Positions 16,507 to 27,549 of a stretch of 64,000 nt of DNA are shown here, one piece after another; the stretch's first letter is position 1, and each line of letters begins with the position of its first letter. Source of the stretch: Enhydrobacter aerosaccus (GTDB taxonomy: Bacteria > Pseudomonadota > Alphaproteobacteria > Reyranellales > Reyranellaceae); the NCBI GenBank assembly GCA_903832005.1, contig CAIKZO010000112.1, positions 1 to 64,000 on the forward strand, written 5' to 3'. The notes below the pieces were generated by a model, which saw only the letters and a program-made list of their open reading frames with translations, made no database searches and was not told where the DNA came from. The position numbers and the translations under genes are program-made.

Positions 16507-17163
16507 TCAAAGCAATGCCGCCAGTTCATTACAATTGCGTGCGTACAAACGAGGAGGATGTTCCCGCAGCCTGTCTGACAGCTGTCCGTCGCCTCCGAAG
16601 AAGACGGGCACTACGCCCGCGGCATGGGCGCATTTCAGATCGGCTGGCGTGTCTCCTACCATCCATACGCTGTCATCAGGGGCAATTCCCGTGCCGTCGA
16701 GCGCCATGAAGATCGGATCGGGTGCCGGCTTGTCGCGTTTGGCGTCCCTGGCGCCGACCGCCTTCTTGATCCAACGGCCCCATCCGAGATGCGCCATTTC
16801 CGTCCGCAAGTTGTCCCCAACCTTATTGCTGACCAGGGCGATGTAACAACCGGCGTCGTGACAACGCTCCAGCAGTTCCGCTGCACCGGGCAACGGCTCC
16901 AGGCGCTCGAGATGGATGCGGAAGAAGGTCTCGTAGAAGACACGCTCGGCCTCACCCGCCCGCTCGCCGAACAGCGTGGGAAAATGATCGCGCAAAGAGC
17001 CGTGGGCACGATCCTTCACTTCCTGCGCGGTCCACGCCGGAAGTCCCAGTGCAGTGAAGGTGTTGCGATAACACTCGACGATCGTCGGCCACGAATTGAC
17101 GAGTGTATTGTCCCAGTCGAACAGAACGGCGCGCGGTCTCTTGATGCCTTCCGGCAGGCTCAC
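16507..17163 (-). CDS. HAD-superfamily hydrolase (phosphoglycolate phosphatase-like)
   Basis: 218 residues. Haloacid dehalogenase motifs are VLFDWDNTLVNSW (nucleophile Asp and acid Asp), VSNKVGD (motif II), KRDKPAPDP (Lys) and WMVGDTPADLKCA (motif IV). It hydrolyses a small phosphate ester; the WDNT variant and the Gph-like cap do not fix the substrate. The GTG start overlaps the stop of the D-amino acid transaminase gene by four bases (GTGA), so the two are coupled. Confidence 0.85.
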   Translation of the reverse strand: MSLPEGIKRPRAVLFDWDNTLVNSWPTIVECYRNTFTALGLPAWTAQEVKDRAHGSLRDHFPTLFGERAGEAERVFYETFFRIHLERLEPLPGAAELLERCHDAGCYIALVSNKVGDNLRTEMAHLGWGRWIKKAVGARDAKRDKPAPDPIFMALDGTGIAPDDSVWMVGDTPADLKCAHAAGVVPVFFGGDGQLSDRLREHPPRLYARNCNELAALL

Positions 17164-18023
17164 GTCACGGCCTCACCTTCGTCGGCAAAGCGCACATACT
17201 CCTCGCGCAGGCGCCGCGCGGTCGGACCGACCTTGCCGTCGCCGACCGGCTCGCCGTCGATCTTCACGACCGGCGTCACGAACGAGGTGGCGCTGGTGAT
17301 GAAGGCTTCCTTGGCCTTCTTGGCTTCGGCCAGGGTGAACGGCCGCTCGACAAACTTGAGCTGCATCGAGGTGGCGAGCGCCTTCAGCGTATGGCGCGTG
17401 ATCCCGGCCAGGATGCCGTTGTCGGTCTGGCGCGTTATCAACTCACCTTCCGACGTCACGATCCACGCATTGGTCGAGGCGCCTTCGGTCACGCAGCCAT
17501 TCTCGTCGAGCAGCCATGCCTCATAGGCGCCGCTCTCGCGCGCGGCCTGTTTGGCCAGCACGTTGGGCAACAACGCGATCGTCTTGATGTCGCAACGCTC
17601 CCAACGGATGTCGCGCGTGCTCTTCACGCCGACACCGGGGCCGGGATCGGCGCCGAGATGCTTGGTGTTCTTGGTCGTCATCACCAGCGCGGGCTTCACC
17701 GGCGTCGTCGGAAAGGCATGGTCGCGCCGGGCGACGCCACGCGTCACCTGCATGTAGACCAGCCCATCGCGCAGGCGGTTGCGGCGCATCAGCTCGCGGA
17801 TGATGAAGCCCAGGGTCGAACGCGCCACCGGCCAGGCGATCCGCAGCTCGCCGAGCGACCGGTCGAGGCGATCGATGTGCAGCGTCTCGTCGATCAGCTT
17901 GCCGTCGCGAATGCCGACGACCTCGTAGACACCGTCGGCCAGCTGATAGCCGCGATCCTCGATGTGAACGCTCGCCTGCAGATGATCGACATACTGGCCG
18001 TTGACGTAAGCATACCGTCCCAT
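17160..18023 (-). CDS. dat: D-amino acid aminotransferase
   Basis: 287 residues, a fold-type IV PLP enzyme. It starts MGRYAYVNGQYVDHLQASVH and contains HIEDRGYQLADGVYEV and RRDHAFP. The PLP lysine is in CDIKTIALLPNVLAKQAA (about residue 146), and the phosphate-binding EGASTNAWIV is present. This fits D-alanine transaminase, which makes D-glutamate or D-alanine, more than branched-chain transaminase. It lies 9 bases downstream of ntrX and overlaps the HAD gene, so it may be read with the ntr operon. Confidence 0.86.
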   Translation of the reverse strand: MGRYAYVNGQYVDHLQASVHIEDRGYQLADGVYEVVGIRDGKLIDETLHIDRLDRSLGELRIAWPVARSTLGFIIRELMRRNRLRDGLVYMQVTRGVARRDHAFPTTPVKPALVMTTKNTKHLGADPGPGVGVKSTRDIRWERCDIKTIALLPNVLAKQAARESGAYEAWLLDENGCVTEGASTNAWIVTSEGELITRQTDNGILAGITRHTLKALATSMQLKFVERPFTLAEAKKAKEAFITSATSFVTPVVKIDGEPVGDGKVGPTARRLREEYVRFADEGEAVT

Positions 18024-18032
18024 GACGCCCTC

Positions 18033-19430
18033 CTACTCTTCCGCAACCGGTTCCGAGCCGCCGTGCAGCCCGAGCGACTTCAGCTTGCGATGCAGCGCCG
18101 AGCGCTCCATGCCGACGAACGTCGCCGTGCGCGAGATATTGCCGCCGAACCGTGTCACTTGTGCGAGCAGGTATTCCCGCTCGAAGACCTCGCGCGCGTC
18201 GCGCAGCGGCAGCTGCATGATCTCGCCGCCCTTCTCCCAGCGCAGCACCGATGGCGCATCCTCGCTGACGTCGCTCGGCAGCACGTCGGCCCGGATCGGT
18301 CCGCCATCGGCAGGGGCCAGGATCAGCAGCCGCTCGATCACGTTGCGCAGCTGACGCACGTTGCCCGGCCAGTCATGCCCTCGTAGTGCCGCCAGCGTAT
18401 CCTCGCCAATCGTGCGGCTCGCCAAACCGGTCGCATCGGCCACCCGACGCAGCAGATCTGCCGCCAGTTCGGGAATGTCTTCGCGGCGCTCGCTGAGCGG
18501 CGGGATGCGAAGCGAGACCACGTTCAGCCGGTGATAAAGCTCCTCGCGGAACTGTCCGGCCGCGATCTCCTCGGTAAGATTCCGCGCGGTCGTTGCCAGG
18601 ACGCGCACGTCGACCTCGACGCGGGTCTTGCCAGCGTCGCGCATGTAGGACTGTTCATGTAGCACGCGCGCCAGCCGGCCCTGCAGCGGCAGCGGCAGGT
18701 CGCCGACCTCCTTCAGGACCAGCGTTCCGCCATGGGCCAACTCGAAGGCCCCCGACACGCGCAACGCATCGGCCTCGGTCTCGCCGTCCGTGCCGAACAG
18801 CTCGATATCGAGGCGCTCGGCCGGCAGGGTCGAGCAGTTCACGATGACGAATGGGCCGGCGGCGCGCTTTGAGCCCTGGTGTGTCAGGCGCGCGACCGTC
18901 TCCTTGCCGCTTCCGGACGGGCCCGAGATCAGCACGCGGCTGCCGGTCGGCGCCACTTTCTCGATCTGGGCGCACACGCTGGCGGCGGCGTTGGACGAGC
19001 CCACGAAGGCGACTTCGCCACCGGCGCGCCGGCGCAACGTCGCGTTCTCACGCTTCAGGCGGTCGGCCTCGACGGCACGGTCGACCACCAGCAGCAGGCG
19101 ATCGGCCTTGAACGGCTTCTCGATGAAATCGTAGGCGCCGTTCTTGATCGCCGACACGGCGGTGTCGATCGTGCCGTGGCCGCTGATCATGACGACGGGT
19201 ATCGGCGGATCCTCGCGATGGATCACCTCGAGGAGCTGTAGCCCATCGAGTTCGCTGCCCTGCAGCCAGACATCGAGGATGACCAGCGCCGGACGACGCT
19301 GGCGGACGGCATCCATCGCCTCGGTGCTGTTGTGCGCGCGGCGGGCCGTATGGCCTTCGTCTTCCAGAATGCCGGCGATCAGCGTGCAGATGTCGCGTTC
19401 GTCGTCGACGATGAGGATATCGTGACCCAT
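18033..19430 (-). CDS. ntrX: Nitrogen response regulator NtrX (AAA+ type)
   Basis: About 465 residues. A receiver domain (ILIVDDERDICTLIAGILED, phospho-Asp in LVILDVWLQGS), an AAA+ domain with Walker A GPSGSGKE, and a C-terminal Fis-type helix-turn-helix (GGNISRTATFVGMERSALHR). It pairs with the kinase NtrY. The sigma-54 contact motif GAFTGA is absent (the stretch reads VSGAFELAHGG), which is usual for NtrX. More unusual, the Walker B region reads TLVLKEVGDL, where FLDE is expected. ATG 19430 is preferred to TTG 19439. Confidence 0.92.
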   Translation of the reverse strand: MGHDILIVDDERDICTLIAGILEDEGHTARRAHNSTEAMDAVRQRRPALVILDVWLQGSELDGLQLLEVIHREDPPIPVVMISGHGTIDTAVSAIKNGAYDFIEKPFKADRLLLVVDRAVEADRLKRENATLRRRAGGEVAFVGSSNAAASVCAQIEKVAPTGSRVLISGPSGSGKETVARLTHQGSKRAAGPFVIVNCSTLPAERLDIELFGTDGETEADALRVSGAFELAHGGTLVLKEVGDLPLPLQGRLARVLHEQSYMRDAGKTRVEVDVRVLATTARNLTEEIAAGQFREELYHRLNVVSLRIPPLSERREDIPELAADLLRRVADATGLASRTIGEDTLAALRGHDWPGNVRQLRNVIERLLILAPADGGPIRADVLPSDVSEDAPSVLRWEKGGEIMQLPLRDAREVFEREYLLAQVTRFGGNISRTATFVGMERSALHRKLKSLGLHGGSEPVAEE

Positions 19431-19460
19431 GACCTTCAATCGTCCGCTACGAGTTGCGGA

Positions 19461-21692
19461 TCATTGTGCAGCGGTCGCATGACGATCCGCCGACGCGATT
19501 TCCTTCGCGTCTCGCCGGAATACCAGACTGATGCGCGCCCCGCCACCCTCGCCGTCGCCGAGGGTGAGGTTGCCGCCGTGGTCTTCCATGATCTTCTTCA
19601 CGATCGCGAGACCCAGGCCCGTGCCCTTGCTGCGCGTCGTCATGTAGGGCTCAGTCAGGCGCTCGCGGCCTTCCTTCGGCAATCCCTTGCCATTGTCCGT
19701 GACGGTGATGCTCACAGTGGCGCCGTCGTCGCGCAGGGTGAAGGTGATTTGACCGGGCGGCAGCGTCTCGCCCGGGCGGGCCTCCCTGCCCTCGATCGCT
19801 TCGGCCGCGTTCTTGAGGATGTTGGTCAGCACCTGGCCAATCTGCCGGCGGTCGCAGACCAGTGGCACCGGCCGGTCGGGCAAGGTCGAGACATAGCGAA
19901 CACCCGGATTGCCGTTGCGCTGCAGGAAAAGCGACTGCTGGCACAGCTCCTTGGCGTCCTCGGGCTGGACCGTGGGCCGCGGCATGCGCGCGAAGGAGGA
20001 GAATTCGTCGACCATGCGGCCGATGTCCCCGACCTGGCGGATGATCGTGTCGGTGCAGAGCGAGAAAGTCTCCGGGTCGTCCTTGATCTGCTTCAGGTAG
20101 CGGCGCTTCAACCGCTCGGCCGAGAGCTGGATCGGCGTCAGCGGATTCTTGATCTCGTGCGCGATGCGGCGGGCGACGTCGCCCCAGGCCGCCATGCGCT
20201 GTGCCGACATCAGGTCCGTGACGTCGTCGAAGGTCACGACCGCGCCCGCGTCCGAAGCCGCGCTGATGCGCACCAGCAGGATACGCCGCGTGCCGTGTTG
20301 CAGCGTCTCGATCTGGCCCTGCGTGGCGCGTTCGGGCCGCTCGGCGGCTTGCGCGGCCAGCGGCGCGATCTCCGGCATCAACGAAATGAACGACCGGTCG
20401 AGCACGCCGTCTTCCGGCAGGGCCATCAGCTCGAGCGCCGAGCGGTTCGCTCGGATGACGATACCCTTGGAATCGATGCTGAGCACGCCTGCCGAGACGC
20501 CGGCCAGGACGGCATCGGTCAGCCGCCGGCGTGTGTCGAGCTCCTTGTTGGCGTGCACCAACTCGCCGCGCTGCTGCTCGATCTGGCTGGTCATGCGGTT
20601 GAACGAGCGCGCCAATTGGCCGAGCTCATCGTTGGGCGGGCCCTCCTCGACCCGCGCGGCGAGGTCGCCGTCGCGCACGCGTTCGGCCGCGGCCATCAAC
20701 CCGCCGATCGGTTCGGTGAGGCGCGTGGCGAACAGGATCGCGAGCCACACCGCCGCGAGCAGCATCAGCAGCGCGATCGCCCCGCAGATCACGAAGATGA
20801 CCAGCTGGCTGCGGCGCAGCGCCTGCTCGATCTGAGCATAGAACTTGCCTGCGAATTCGATATTCTTGATGTAGTCCACGACCTTCAGATCGACGTCGTG
20901 GCCGGTCACCAGGAACAGCGGCTCGCCGACGAAGAGCTGCATCACGAAGTAGGTGCCGCTGCCGGCAGCGAACTCGATCGGCCGCGGCTGGTTCACCGCC
21001 TGCCACAGCACTTGCGCCGACGGCACCGGATTGGCAGCTCCCTTGGCCTCGGGCGCGACCGCCTGCGCGAGCAGGCCCTTATCGCCGTCGATCACATCGG
21101 CCTCGATGACCTGGCGCCCGGCGATCAACTCCTGCAGCAGCTTGCTGGTCGTTTCCTTGTCGTGCAACGCGTTGCTGTTCAGCTCCTGCAACGGCCCCGA
21201 GATCGCCGCGATATCGCGCAGGATCTCGTCCTCGCGGGCGTGCCGGACCGGCTCGCCGATGGCGCGCGCGGCCTCGTATGAATCCTGCGCCGGTTTCACC
21301 ACGAAGTCAGTGAGGTTGAGCAGCAGCAGCGACAGGATGATCGAGACGACAATAGTCGGCGTGATGGTGAACACGCTGCACATCAGCACCAGCCGCATGT
21401 GAAGGCGCGACCCCGCGGCGCCGCGGCGCCGGTCGAGCCAGAGCTGCGTGAGACGCACCGCCATCACCGCTACCAACATGACCGCGATCAGCAAATCGGA
21501 AACCAGCAGCCCGGTCATCCAGCCGGTCGTGGCGAAGGCCGCCGGCACGAGACCCGCCAGCCAGCCATAGGTCAGCACGCCCGCCACGATCGCGAGCACC
21601 GCCAGCGACATTGCGGCGATGCGGCCGCTGAGGGCACGCCCCACCGCCGTCATCGCGTCGCCAAAGCGTAACCCGCCCAGCGATGTTGTCAC
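19461..21692 (-). CDS. ntrY: Nitrogen-related sensor histidine kinase NtrY
   Basis: About 743 residues. The N-terminus has several membrane segments (SLAVLAIVAGVLTYGWLAGL, LLVSDLLIAVMLVAVMAV, TITPTIVVSIILSLLLL) and a periplasmic domain. HAMP (AERVRDGDLAARV), PAS (VLAGVSAGVLSIDSKGIVI), HisKA with RRIAHEIKNPLTPIQLSAER and an HATPase domain (NGKGLP, GTGLGLAIVKKIMEDHGG) follow. It phosphorylates NtrX. GTG 21692 is chosen, just after the ntrC stop; TTG 21695 or ATG 21653 are alternatives, and the longer frame to 21863 lies inside ntrC. Confidence 0.92.
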   Translation of the reverse strand: MTTSLGGLRFGDAMTAVGRALSGRIAAMSLAVLAIVAGVLTYGWLAGLVPAAFATTGWMTGLLVSDLLIAVMLVAVMAVRLTQLWLDRRRGAAGSRLHMRLVLMCSVFTITPTIVVSIILSLLLLNLTDFVVKPAQDSYEAARAIGEPVRHAREDEILRDIAAISGPLQELNSNALHDKETTSKLLQELIAGRQVIEADVIDGDKGLLAQAVAPEAKGAANPVPSAQVLWQAVNQPRPIEFAAGSGTYFVMQLFVGEPLFLVTGHDVDLKVVDYIKNIEFAGKFYAQIEQALRRSQLVIFVICGAIALLMLLAAVWLAILFATRLTEPIGGLMAAAERVRDGDLAARVEEGPPNDELGQLARSFNRMTSQIEQQRGELVHANKELDTRRRLTDAVLAGVSAGVLSIDSKGIVIRANRSALELMALPEDGVLDRSFISLMPEIAPLAAQAAERPERATQGQIETLQHGTRRILLVRISAASDAGAVVTFDDVTDLMSAQRMAAWGDVARRIAHEIKNPLTPIQLSAERLKRRYLKQIKDDPETFSLCTDTIIRQVGDIGRMVDEFSSFARMPRPTVQPEDAKELCQQSLFLQRNGNPGVRYVSTLPDRPVPLVCDRRQIGQVLTNILKNAAEAIEGREARPGETLPPGQITFTLRDDGATVSITVTDNGKGLPKEGRERLTEPYMTTRSKGTGLGLAIVKKIMEDHGGNLTLGDGEGGGARISLVFRRDAKEIASADRHATAAQ

Positions 21693-21696
21693 CAAA

Positions 21697-23168
<1,472 letters not shown>

Positions 23169-23172
<4 letters not shown>

Positions 23173-24281
23173 GAGCTCGCTTGCGGGGTTTGCAGCGGCA
23201 GCATCACGCGGAAGGTCGTGCGGCCGGGCTCGCTGTCATATTCGATGGCACCGCCGTGATCGTTCACGATCTTCGCGACCAGCGCGAGACCGAGACCGGT
23301 ACCGGTCGGCTTGTTGGTGACGAAGGCGTCGAACAGGTGACCACGGATTTCGTCCGACACGCCGCGGCCATTGTCGCGAACCGACACGACCAGCGGCAGG
23401 TTCACCTTGGCCTGCTGGCCCGGCACGGCGAGACGCAGGCCATGGCGGAACGCCGTGGAAAGTTCGATCTCGCGATCGCCGTCGCCCGGCACTTCGCAGG
23501 CGTTCTTCACGAGATTGAGGAACACCTGGATGAGTTGGTCGCGGTCGCCGAACATGTCGGGCAACGACGGGTCGTAGCTCTCGACGAAGCGCACGTTCTT
23601 GCCGAAGCCGTTCTGCGACAGACGTCGCACGTGGTTCAGCACCTGGTGGATGTTGAGCGCACCGCGATCGATCGGCCGGCCGTCCTCGAAGGCTTCCATG
23701 CGGTCGACCAACGCCACGATGCGGTCTGTCTCCTCGCAGATCAGTGTCGTGAGTTCGCGCTCGCTGTCCGGCACCGACTGTTCGAGCAGCTGGGCCGCAC
23801 CGCGGATGCCCGACAGCGGGTTCTTCACCTCGTGGGCCAGCATGGCCGCCAGCGCGCTCACCGAACGGGCAGCACTGCGGTTCGACATCTGGCGATCGAT
23901 GCTGCGGGCGATCGACTGCTCGACCAGCGAGACCGCGACCAACCCGTCGCTCTCGACGATCGGCGACAGGCGGAGCGCGCAGAAGCGGTTACCGATACGC
24001 GGCGACGACAAAGTAACGCCGTTCTCCGCGACGGCGCCGCCGGTCGCCAGCACCTGTTCGAGCAGCAAGAACAGCGGCGTGTCGTCGGGCACGAACTCGT
24101 TCAGCGGATGACCGACCAGGCGCGCGCGGCCGACGCCGAAGAACTGTTCGGCTGACAGGTTGGCGTAGTGAATGCGACCAGCGGCGTCGACCACGACGAC
24201 AGCCTCGGAGAGCGAATCCAGGATCGCGCTCGGGAACTGCTCGCTCACGGAATCGGTGCGCTTCAGCGGTCGCAAAGCCAT
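23169..24281 (-). CDS. ntrB: Nitrogen regulation histidine kinase/phosphatase NtrB
   Basis: 370 residues, soluble. A PAS domain ([20 protein letters not shown]), a HisKA domain with [20 protein letters not shown], and an HATPase domain with [12 protein letters not shown] and [18 protein letters not shown]. It controls phosphorylation of NtrC in response to PII. The gene begins one base after the dusB stop and overlaps ntrC by four bases (ATGA), so dusB-ntrB-ntrC are tightly coupled. Confidence 0.95.
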
Positions 24282-24282
24282 G

Positions 24283-25290
24283 TCACGCCGCCTGCCGGTC
24301 GAGGACGGGCAGGAAGAACGACGCGAGCAGCGCGCGCACCTTGTCGGCCTCGGTCTCGCGGTTCACGGCGAAGCGGAACTCGGCAGAGGCCTTCAGGCCC
24401 TTGGACGACCAGCCGAGATGCTTGCGCGCCATGCGCACGCCGGTCTCGCTGCCGTAGTGCGAGAGCATCGCCTCGAAGTGCTGACGCACGATCGCATATT
24501 GCTCGGCCAGTGACGGATCGGGCACCCGCTCGCCGGTGCGCAGGTAATGAATGGCCTGGTTCAGGAACCACGGGCGGCCATAGGCGCCACGACCGATCAT
24601 GATGCCGTCGGCGCCGGATTGTTCGAGCGCCTGGTCGACGTCCTCGAGCGTGTTGATGTCGCCGTTGACGATCACCGGCAGCTTCGTCGCGGCCTTCACC
24701 TCGCGGATGAAGCCCCAGTCGGCATGGCCGTCATAGAATTGGCAGCGCGTGCGGCCGTGTACCGTCAGCAGCTTGATGCCACACTCTTCGGCAATGCGTG
24801 CGAGGTTGGGCGCGTTGCGGTTGCTCGCATCCCAGCCGGTCCGCATCTTGAGCGTCACCGGCAGCTTCACGGCTTTCACGGTCGCTTCAAGGATCTTCGC
24901 GGCATGGACCTCGTCGCGCATCAGCGAGGAGCCGGCGTGGCCGTTCACGACCTTCTTAACGGGGCAGCCGAAGTTGATGTCGATGATCGCGGCGCCACGA
25001 TCTTCGTTCAGCTTGGCGGCATCGGCCATGACCTGCGGCTCGCAGCCGGCGAGTTGGACCGACATCGGGAACTCTTCCGGCGAGTTCTTGGCCATCAGCA
25101 GGGTCTTGCGGTTCTCCCGCACCATTGCCGCCGAGGCGATCATCTCGGAGACGACGAGGCCCGCGCCGCTGCGCTTCACCATCTGACGAAACGGCATGTC
25201 CGAGACGCCCGAGAGGGGCGCCAGGATCACCGGGTCCTCGATGCGAACGGGGCCGATATCGACGGGCTGGAGACGAGAAACTTTGTTCAT
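24283..25290 (-). CDS. dusB: tRNA-dihydrouridine synthase DusB (NifR3)
   Basis: 335 residues. An FMN-dependent enzyme that reduces uridine to dihydrouridine in the tRNA D-loop. Motifs are [15 protein letters not shown], the catalytic Cys in [21 protein letters not shown] and [16 protein letters not shown]. It is the first gene of the nifR3-ntrBC operon, an order conserved in alphaproteobacteria. A TATAAT box and a perfect palindrome lie just upstream of its ATG. Confidence 0.95.
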   Translation of the reverse strand: MNKVSRLQPVDIGPVRIEDPVILAPLSGVSDMPFRQMVKRSGAGLVVSEMIASAAMVRENRKTLLMAKNSPEEFPMSVQLAGCEPQVMADAAKLNEDRGAAIIDINFGCPVKKVVNGHAGSSLMRDEVHAAKILEATVKAVKLPVTLKMRTGWDASNRNAPNLARIAEECGIKLLTVHGRTRCQFYDGHADWGFIREVKAATKLPVIVNGDINTLEDVDQALEQSGADGIMIGRGAYGRPWFLNQAIHYLRTGERVPDPSLAEQYAIVRQHFEAMLSHYGSETGVRMARKHLGWSSKGLKASAEFRFAVNRETEADKVRALLASFFLPVLDRQAA

Positions 25291-25301
25291 TCCCTGATCA
25301 G

Positions 25302-25328
25302 ATTATAGGCATCTTGTGCAGTGCACAA
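25302..25328 (-). promoter_or_regulatory. Promoter and operator-like palindrome of the dusB-ntr operon
   Basis: Minus strand: TATAAT at 25302-25307, and upstream the perfect inverted repeat TTGTGCA-C-TGCACAA (25314-25328), which covers the expected -35 region. The -10 box lies only about 12 bases before the dusB ATG, so the leader would be very short. The halves are oriented outward, so it is not the usual NtrC site (TGCACC...GGTGCA). A repressor or autoregulator binding here would block the promoter. Confidence 0.5.
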
Positions 25329-25413
25329 TAATTGAGCGACCATTAGCGGGTCCGGAGGCACTGCGCAAGCGTCGCAAGTGCGCGAGCCCTAACCCGATGT
25401 TATCTAAGCATTC

Positions 25414-26580
25414 GTGACGACTTGTACCGCCCTGATCGTGGCCGCCGGCCGTGGAACCCGCTTTGGCGGCCCGCTGCCCAAGCAGTATGCCATATGGGAT
25501 GGACGACCGGTCCTGCACCATACGATTCTCGCGTTGCGCGCCTCGCCCGCCATAAATGACGTGAGGATCGTGATCGCAGTCGGCGATGAGGCGCATTATG
25601 CGAATGCCACCGCGGGTCTCGGCCTCGCGCCACCAATTGCAGGCGGAGTGAGCCGCCAGCAGTCCGTTCTCAACGGCCTCGAGAGTCTGGCGGCGAGCGC
25701 TCCCGACTTCGTCGCGATCCACGATGCCGCCCGGCCCTTCGTACGCGCCGAGGATATTGCAGCCTGCCTCGCTGCGGCCGACCGAGCCGGAATTGACGGC
25801 GCCATCCTGGGAATTCCCCTCGCCGACACGTTGAAGCGCGTCGATGCCGAAGGCGCGATCTCCGCCACCGTGCCGCGCGCGCATCTGTGGCGGGCGCAGA
25901 CGCCGCAGATCTTCCGATTCGCCACCCTCCTCGCCGCCCATCGTGCGGCGGCCGCACTCGGCGCCGATGAGGCAACGGCGCTGACCGACGATGCCGCCGT
26001 CGCCGAGCGTGCCGGGTTGAAGCTTGTCATGGTGGCCGGACACGAGGACAACGTTAAGGTCACCACGGCCGAAGACCTTCTACGAACCAAGACGATGGAA
26101 ACCCGCACCGCCACCGGCTTCGACGTCCACGGCTTCGCGCCCGGCAAGCAAGTCATGCTGGGCGGGATCGCGATCGCCCACACGCACACGCTGGCCGGCC
26201 ATTCCGATGCCGACGTCGCGCTACATGCGCTAACCGACGCGGTGCTGGGCACGATCGGCGCCGGTGACATCGGCAAACATTTCCCGCCGTCCGACCCGCA
26301 GTGGCGCGGCGCCTCGTCCGACCACTTCTTGAAGCACGCCGTCGATCTCGTTGCCGCGCGTGGCGGGCGCATCACGCACCTGGATCTCACTCTCGTCTGC
26401 GAAGCGCCCAAGATTGGCCCACATCGTGATGCCATGGTGGCCTCGATCGCGCGCATCGCCGGCGTCACCGCCGATCGCGTGAGCGTAAAGGCGACCACGA
26501 CTGAGGGACTGGGCTTCACCGGGCGCCGCGAAGGCATCGCTGCCCAGGCCATCGCTACCATCGAATTGCCGCGTAGCTAG
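25414..26580 (+). CDS. ispDF: Bifunctional IspD/IspF of the MEP isoprenoid pathway
   Basis: 388 residues in two fused enzymes. The N-terminal half is 2-C-methyl-D-erythritol 4-phosphate cytidylyltransferase (ALIVAAGRGTRFGGPLPKQY, FVAIHDAARPFV). From about residue 228 it is 2-C-methyl-D-erythritol 2,4-cyclodiphosphate synthase (TGFDVHGFAPG with metal Asp/His, LAGHSDADVALHALTDA, KATTTEGLGFTGRREGI). The fusion is common in alphaproteobacteria. It starts at GTG 25414, divergent from dusB, and is followed 9 bases on by the cinA-domain gene. Confidence 0.96.
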   Translation: MTTCTALIVAAGRGTRFGGPLPKQYAIWDGRPVLHHTILALRASPAINDVRIVIAVGDEAHYANATAGLGLAPPIAGGVSRQQSVLNGLESLAASAPDFVAIHDAARPFVRAEDIAACLAAADRAGIDGAILGIPLADTLKRVDAEGAISATVPRAHLWRAQTPQIFRFATLLAAHRAAAALGADEATALTDDAAVAERAGLKLVMVAGHEDNVKVTTAEDLLRTKTMETRTATGFDVHGFAPGKQVMLGGIAIAHTHTLAGHSDADVALHALTDAVLGTIGAGDIGKHFPPSDPQWRGASSDHFLKHAVDLVAARGGRITHLDLTLVCEAPKIGPHRDAMVASIARIAGVTADRVSVKATTTEGLGFTGRREGIAAQAIATIELPRS

Positions 26581-26589
26581 GAGTATCCG

Positions 26590-27081
26590 ATGTTCGATCA
26601 TGAAATCCGCGACGCCGCCGAGCGCGTGCTGACTTCTTGCCGCAAGCACAGCCTGATGGTGGTGACCGCCGAATCCTGCACCGGCGGGCTGGTCGCCGCC
26701 GCGCTGACGGCGATCGCCGGTTCCTCCGACGTTGTCGACCGCGGCTTCGTCACCTATTCAAACGAAGCCAAGCACGACATGCTGGGCGTCGGCCTCGATA
26801 CGCTGGAGAATCATGGCGCAGTGAGCGAGCCCGTCGCCCGCGCCATGGCACGCGGCGCCCTCACCCATTCGCAGGCATCGATTTCCGTTTCAGTGACCGG
26901 CGTGGCCGGTCCCGGTGGCGGCAGCGCCGAGAAGCCAGTCGGCCTGGTCCACTTCGCCGCCGCACGTGCGGGCTTCGATATCATTGCCGAGCAGCATGTG
27001 TTCCCGGGCGACCGCGATGGCATCCGCCGGCTGGCGACGATCACTGCCTTGGGTTTGCTGGCCGCACTGGCCGAACGCTAG
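26590..27081 (+). CDS. pncC: CinA C-terminal domain protein (nicotinamide-nucleotide amidase)
   Basis: 163 residues, only the amidase domain of CinA. It hydrolyses nicotinamide mononucleotide to nicotinate mononucleotide in NAD recycling. Motifs are VVTAESCTGGLVAAALT (catalytic Ser/Thr region), RGFVTYSNEAKHDMLGV and SVTGVAGPGGGSAEKPVGLV. An AGGAG lies before the ATG. It is probably cotranscribed with ispDF. Its stop shares four bases (CTAG) with the stop of the convergent ratA-like gene. Confidence 0.92.
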   Translation: MFDHEIRDAAERVLTSCRKHSLMVVTAESCTGGLVAAALTAIAGSSDVVDRGFVTYSNEAKHDMLGVGLDTLENHGAVSEPVARAMARGALTHSQASISVSVTGVAGPGGGSAEKPVGLVHFAAARAGFDIIAEQHVFPGDRDGIRRLATITALGLLAALAER

Positions 27082-27542
27082 GACGACGCAGGCTTGCCGT
27101 AAAGCTGGGCGGCGCGCGCCTCGAAGGCAGCGACCATCCGTTTGACGGCCTCGGCGAACAGAACTCGCACCGTGTGCTGCAGGATCAGCGAGCGGAACTC
27201 GAACTCGAGCGCGAACTCGATCTCGCATCCGTCGGGATGCGGCCGGAAATGCCACTGGCTGGCGAGCTGCTTGAATGGGCCCTCGACACCGGTGGTGAGG
27301 ATGCGCGGGCCGGCCGGGTCGTCCGGCGTCAGCACGACTCGCGAGACGAACTTCTCGTGGAACGGACCGAAGCCGATCGCCAACTCGTCGACCTCGACGC
27401 CCGGGCCCTCTTTACGACGCACGCGCGCGGCCGTGCACCACGGCAGGAACTCCGGGTAACGCGGCACGTCGGCCACCAAGTCGAACAGCTGCTTCGGCGC
27501 GAAGCGCACGATTTTGCGCTCGGCATGACGGGTGATGGCCAC
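27078..27542 (-). CDS. RatA/COQ10-type SRPBCC protein
   Basis: About 154 residues in the START-like polyketide-cyclase fold. HAERKIVRFAPKQLFDLVAD and VPRYPEFLPWCTAARV are characteristic of COQ10/RatA proteins, which bind ubiquinone or act in respiration; the toxin-like name RatA comes from E. coli. GTG 27542 gives the family N-terminus and lies 7 bases after the lipA stop, while the longer frame from 27608 lies inside lipA. It is the tail of the pdh-lpd-lipA run. Confidence 0.87.
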   Translation of the reverse strand: MAITRHAERKIVRFAPKQLFDLVADVPRYPEFLPWCTAARVRRKEGPGVEVDELAIGFGPFHEKFVSRVVLTPDDPAGPRILTTGVEGPFKQLASQWHFRPHPDGCEIEFALEFEFRSLILQHTVRVLFAEAVKRMVAAFEARAAQLYGKPASS

Positions 27543-27549
27543 GATGCTT

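Noticed and set aside
25314..25328. Reading the dusB palindrome as a standard NtrC binding site
   Set aside because: The NtrC consensus has inward CC/GG halves (TGCACC...GGTGCA) with a 4-5 base spacer; here the halves face outward with one base between.
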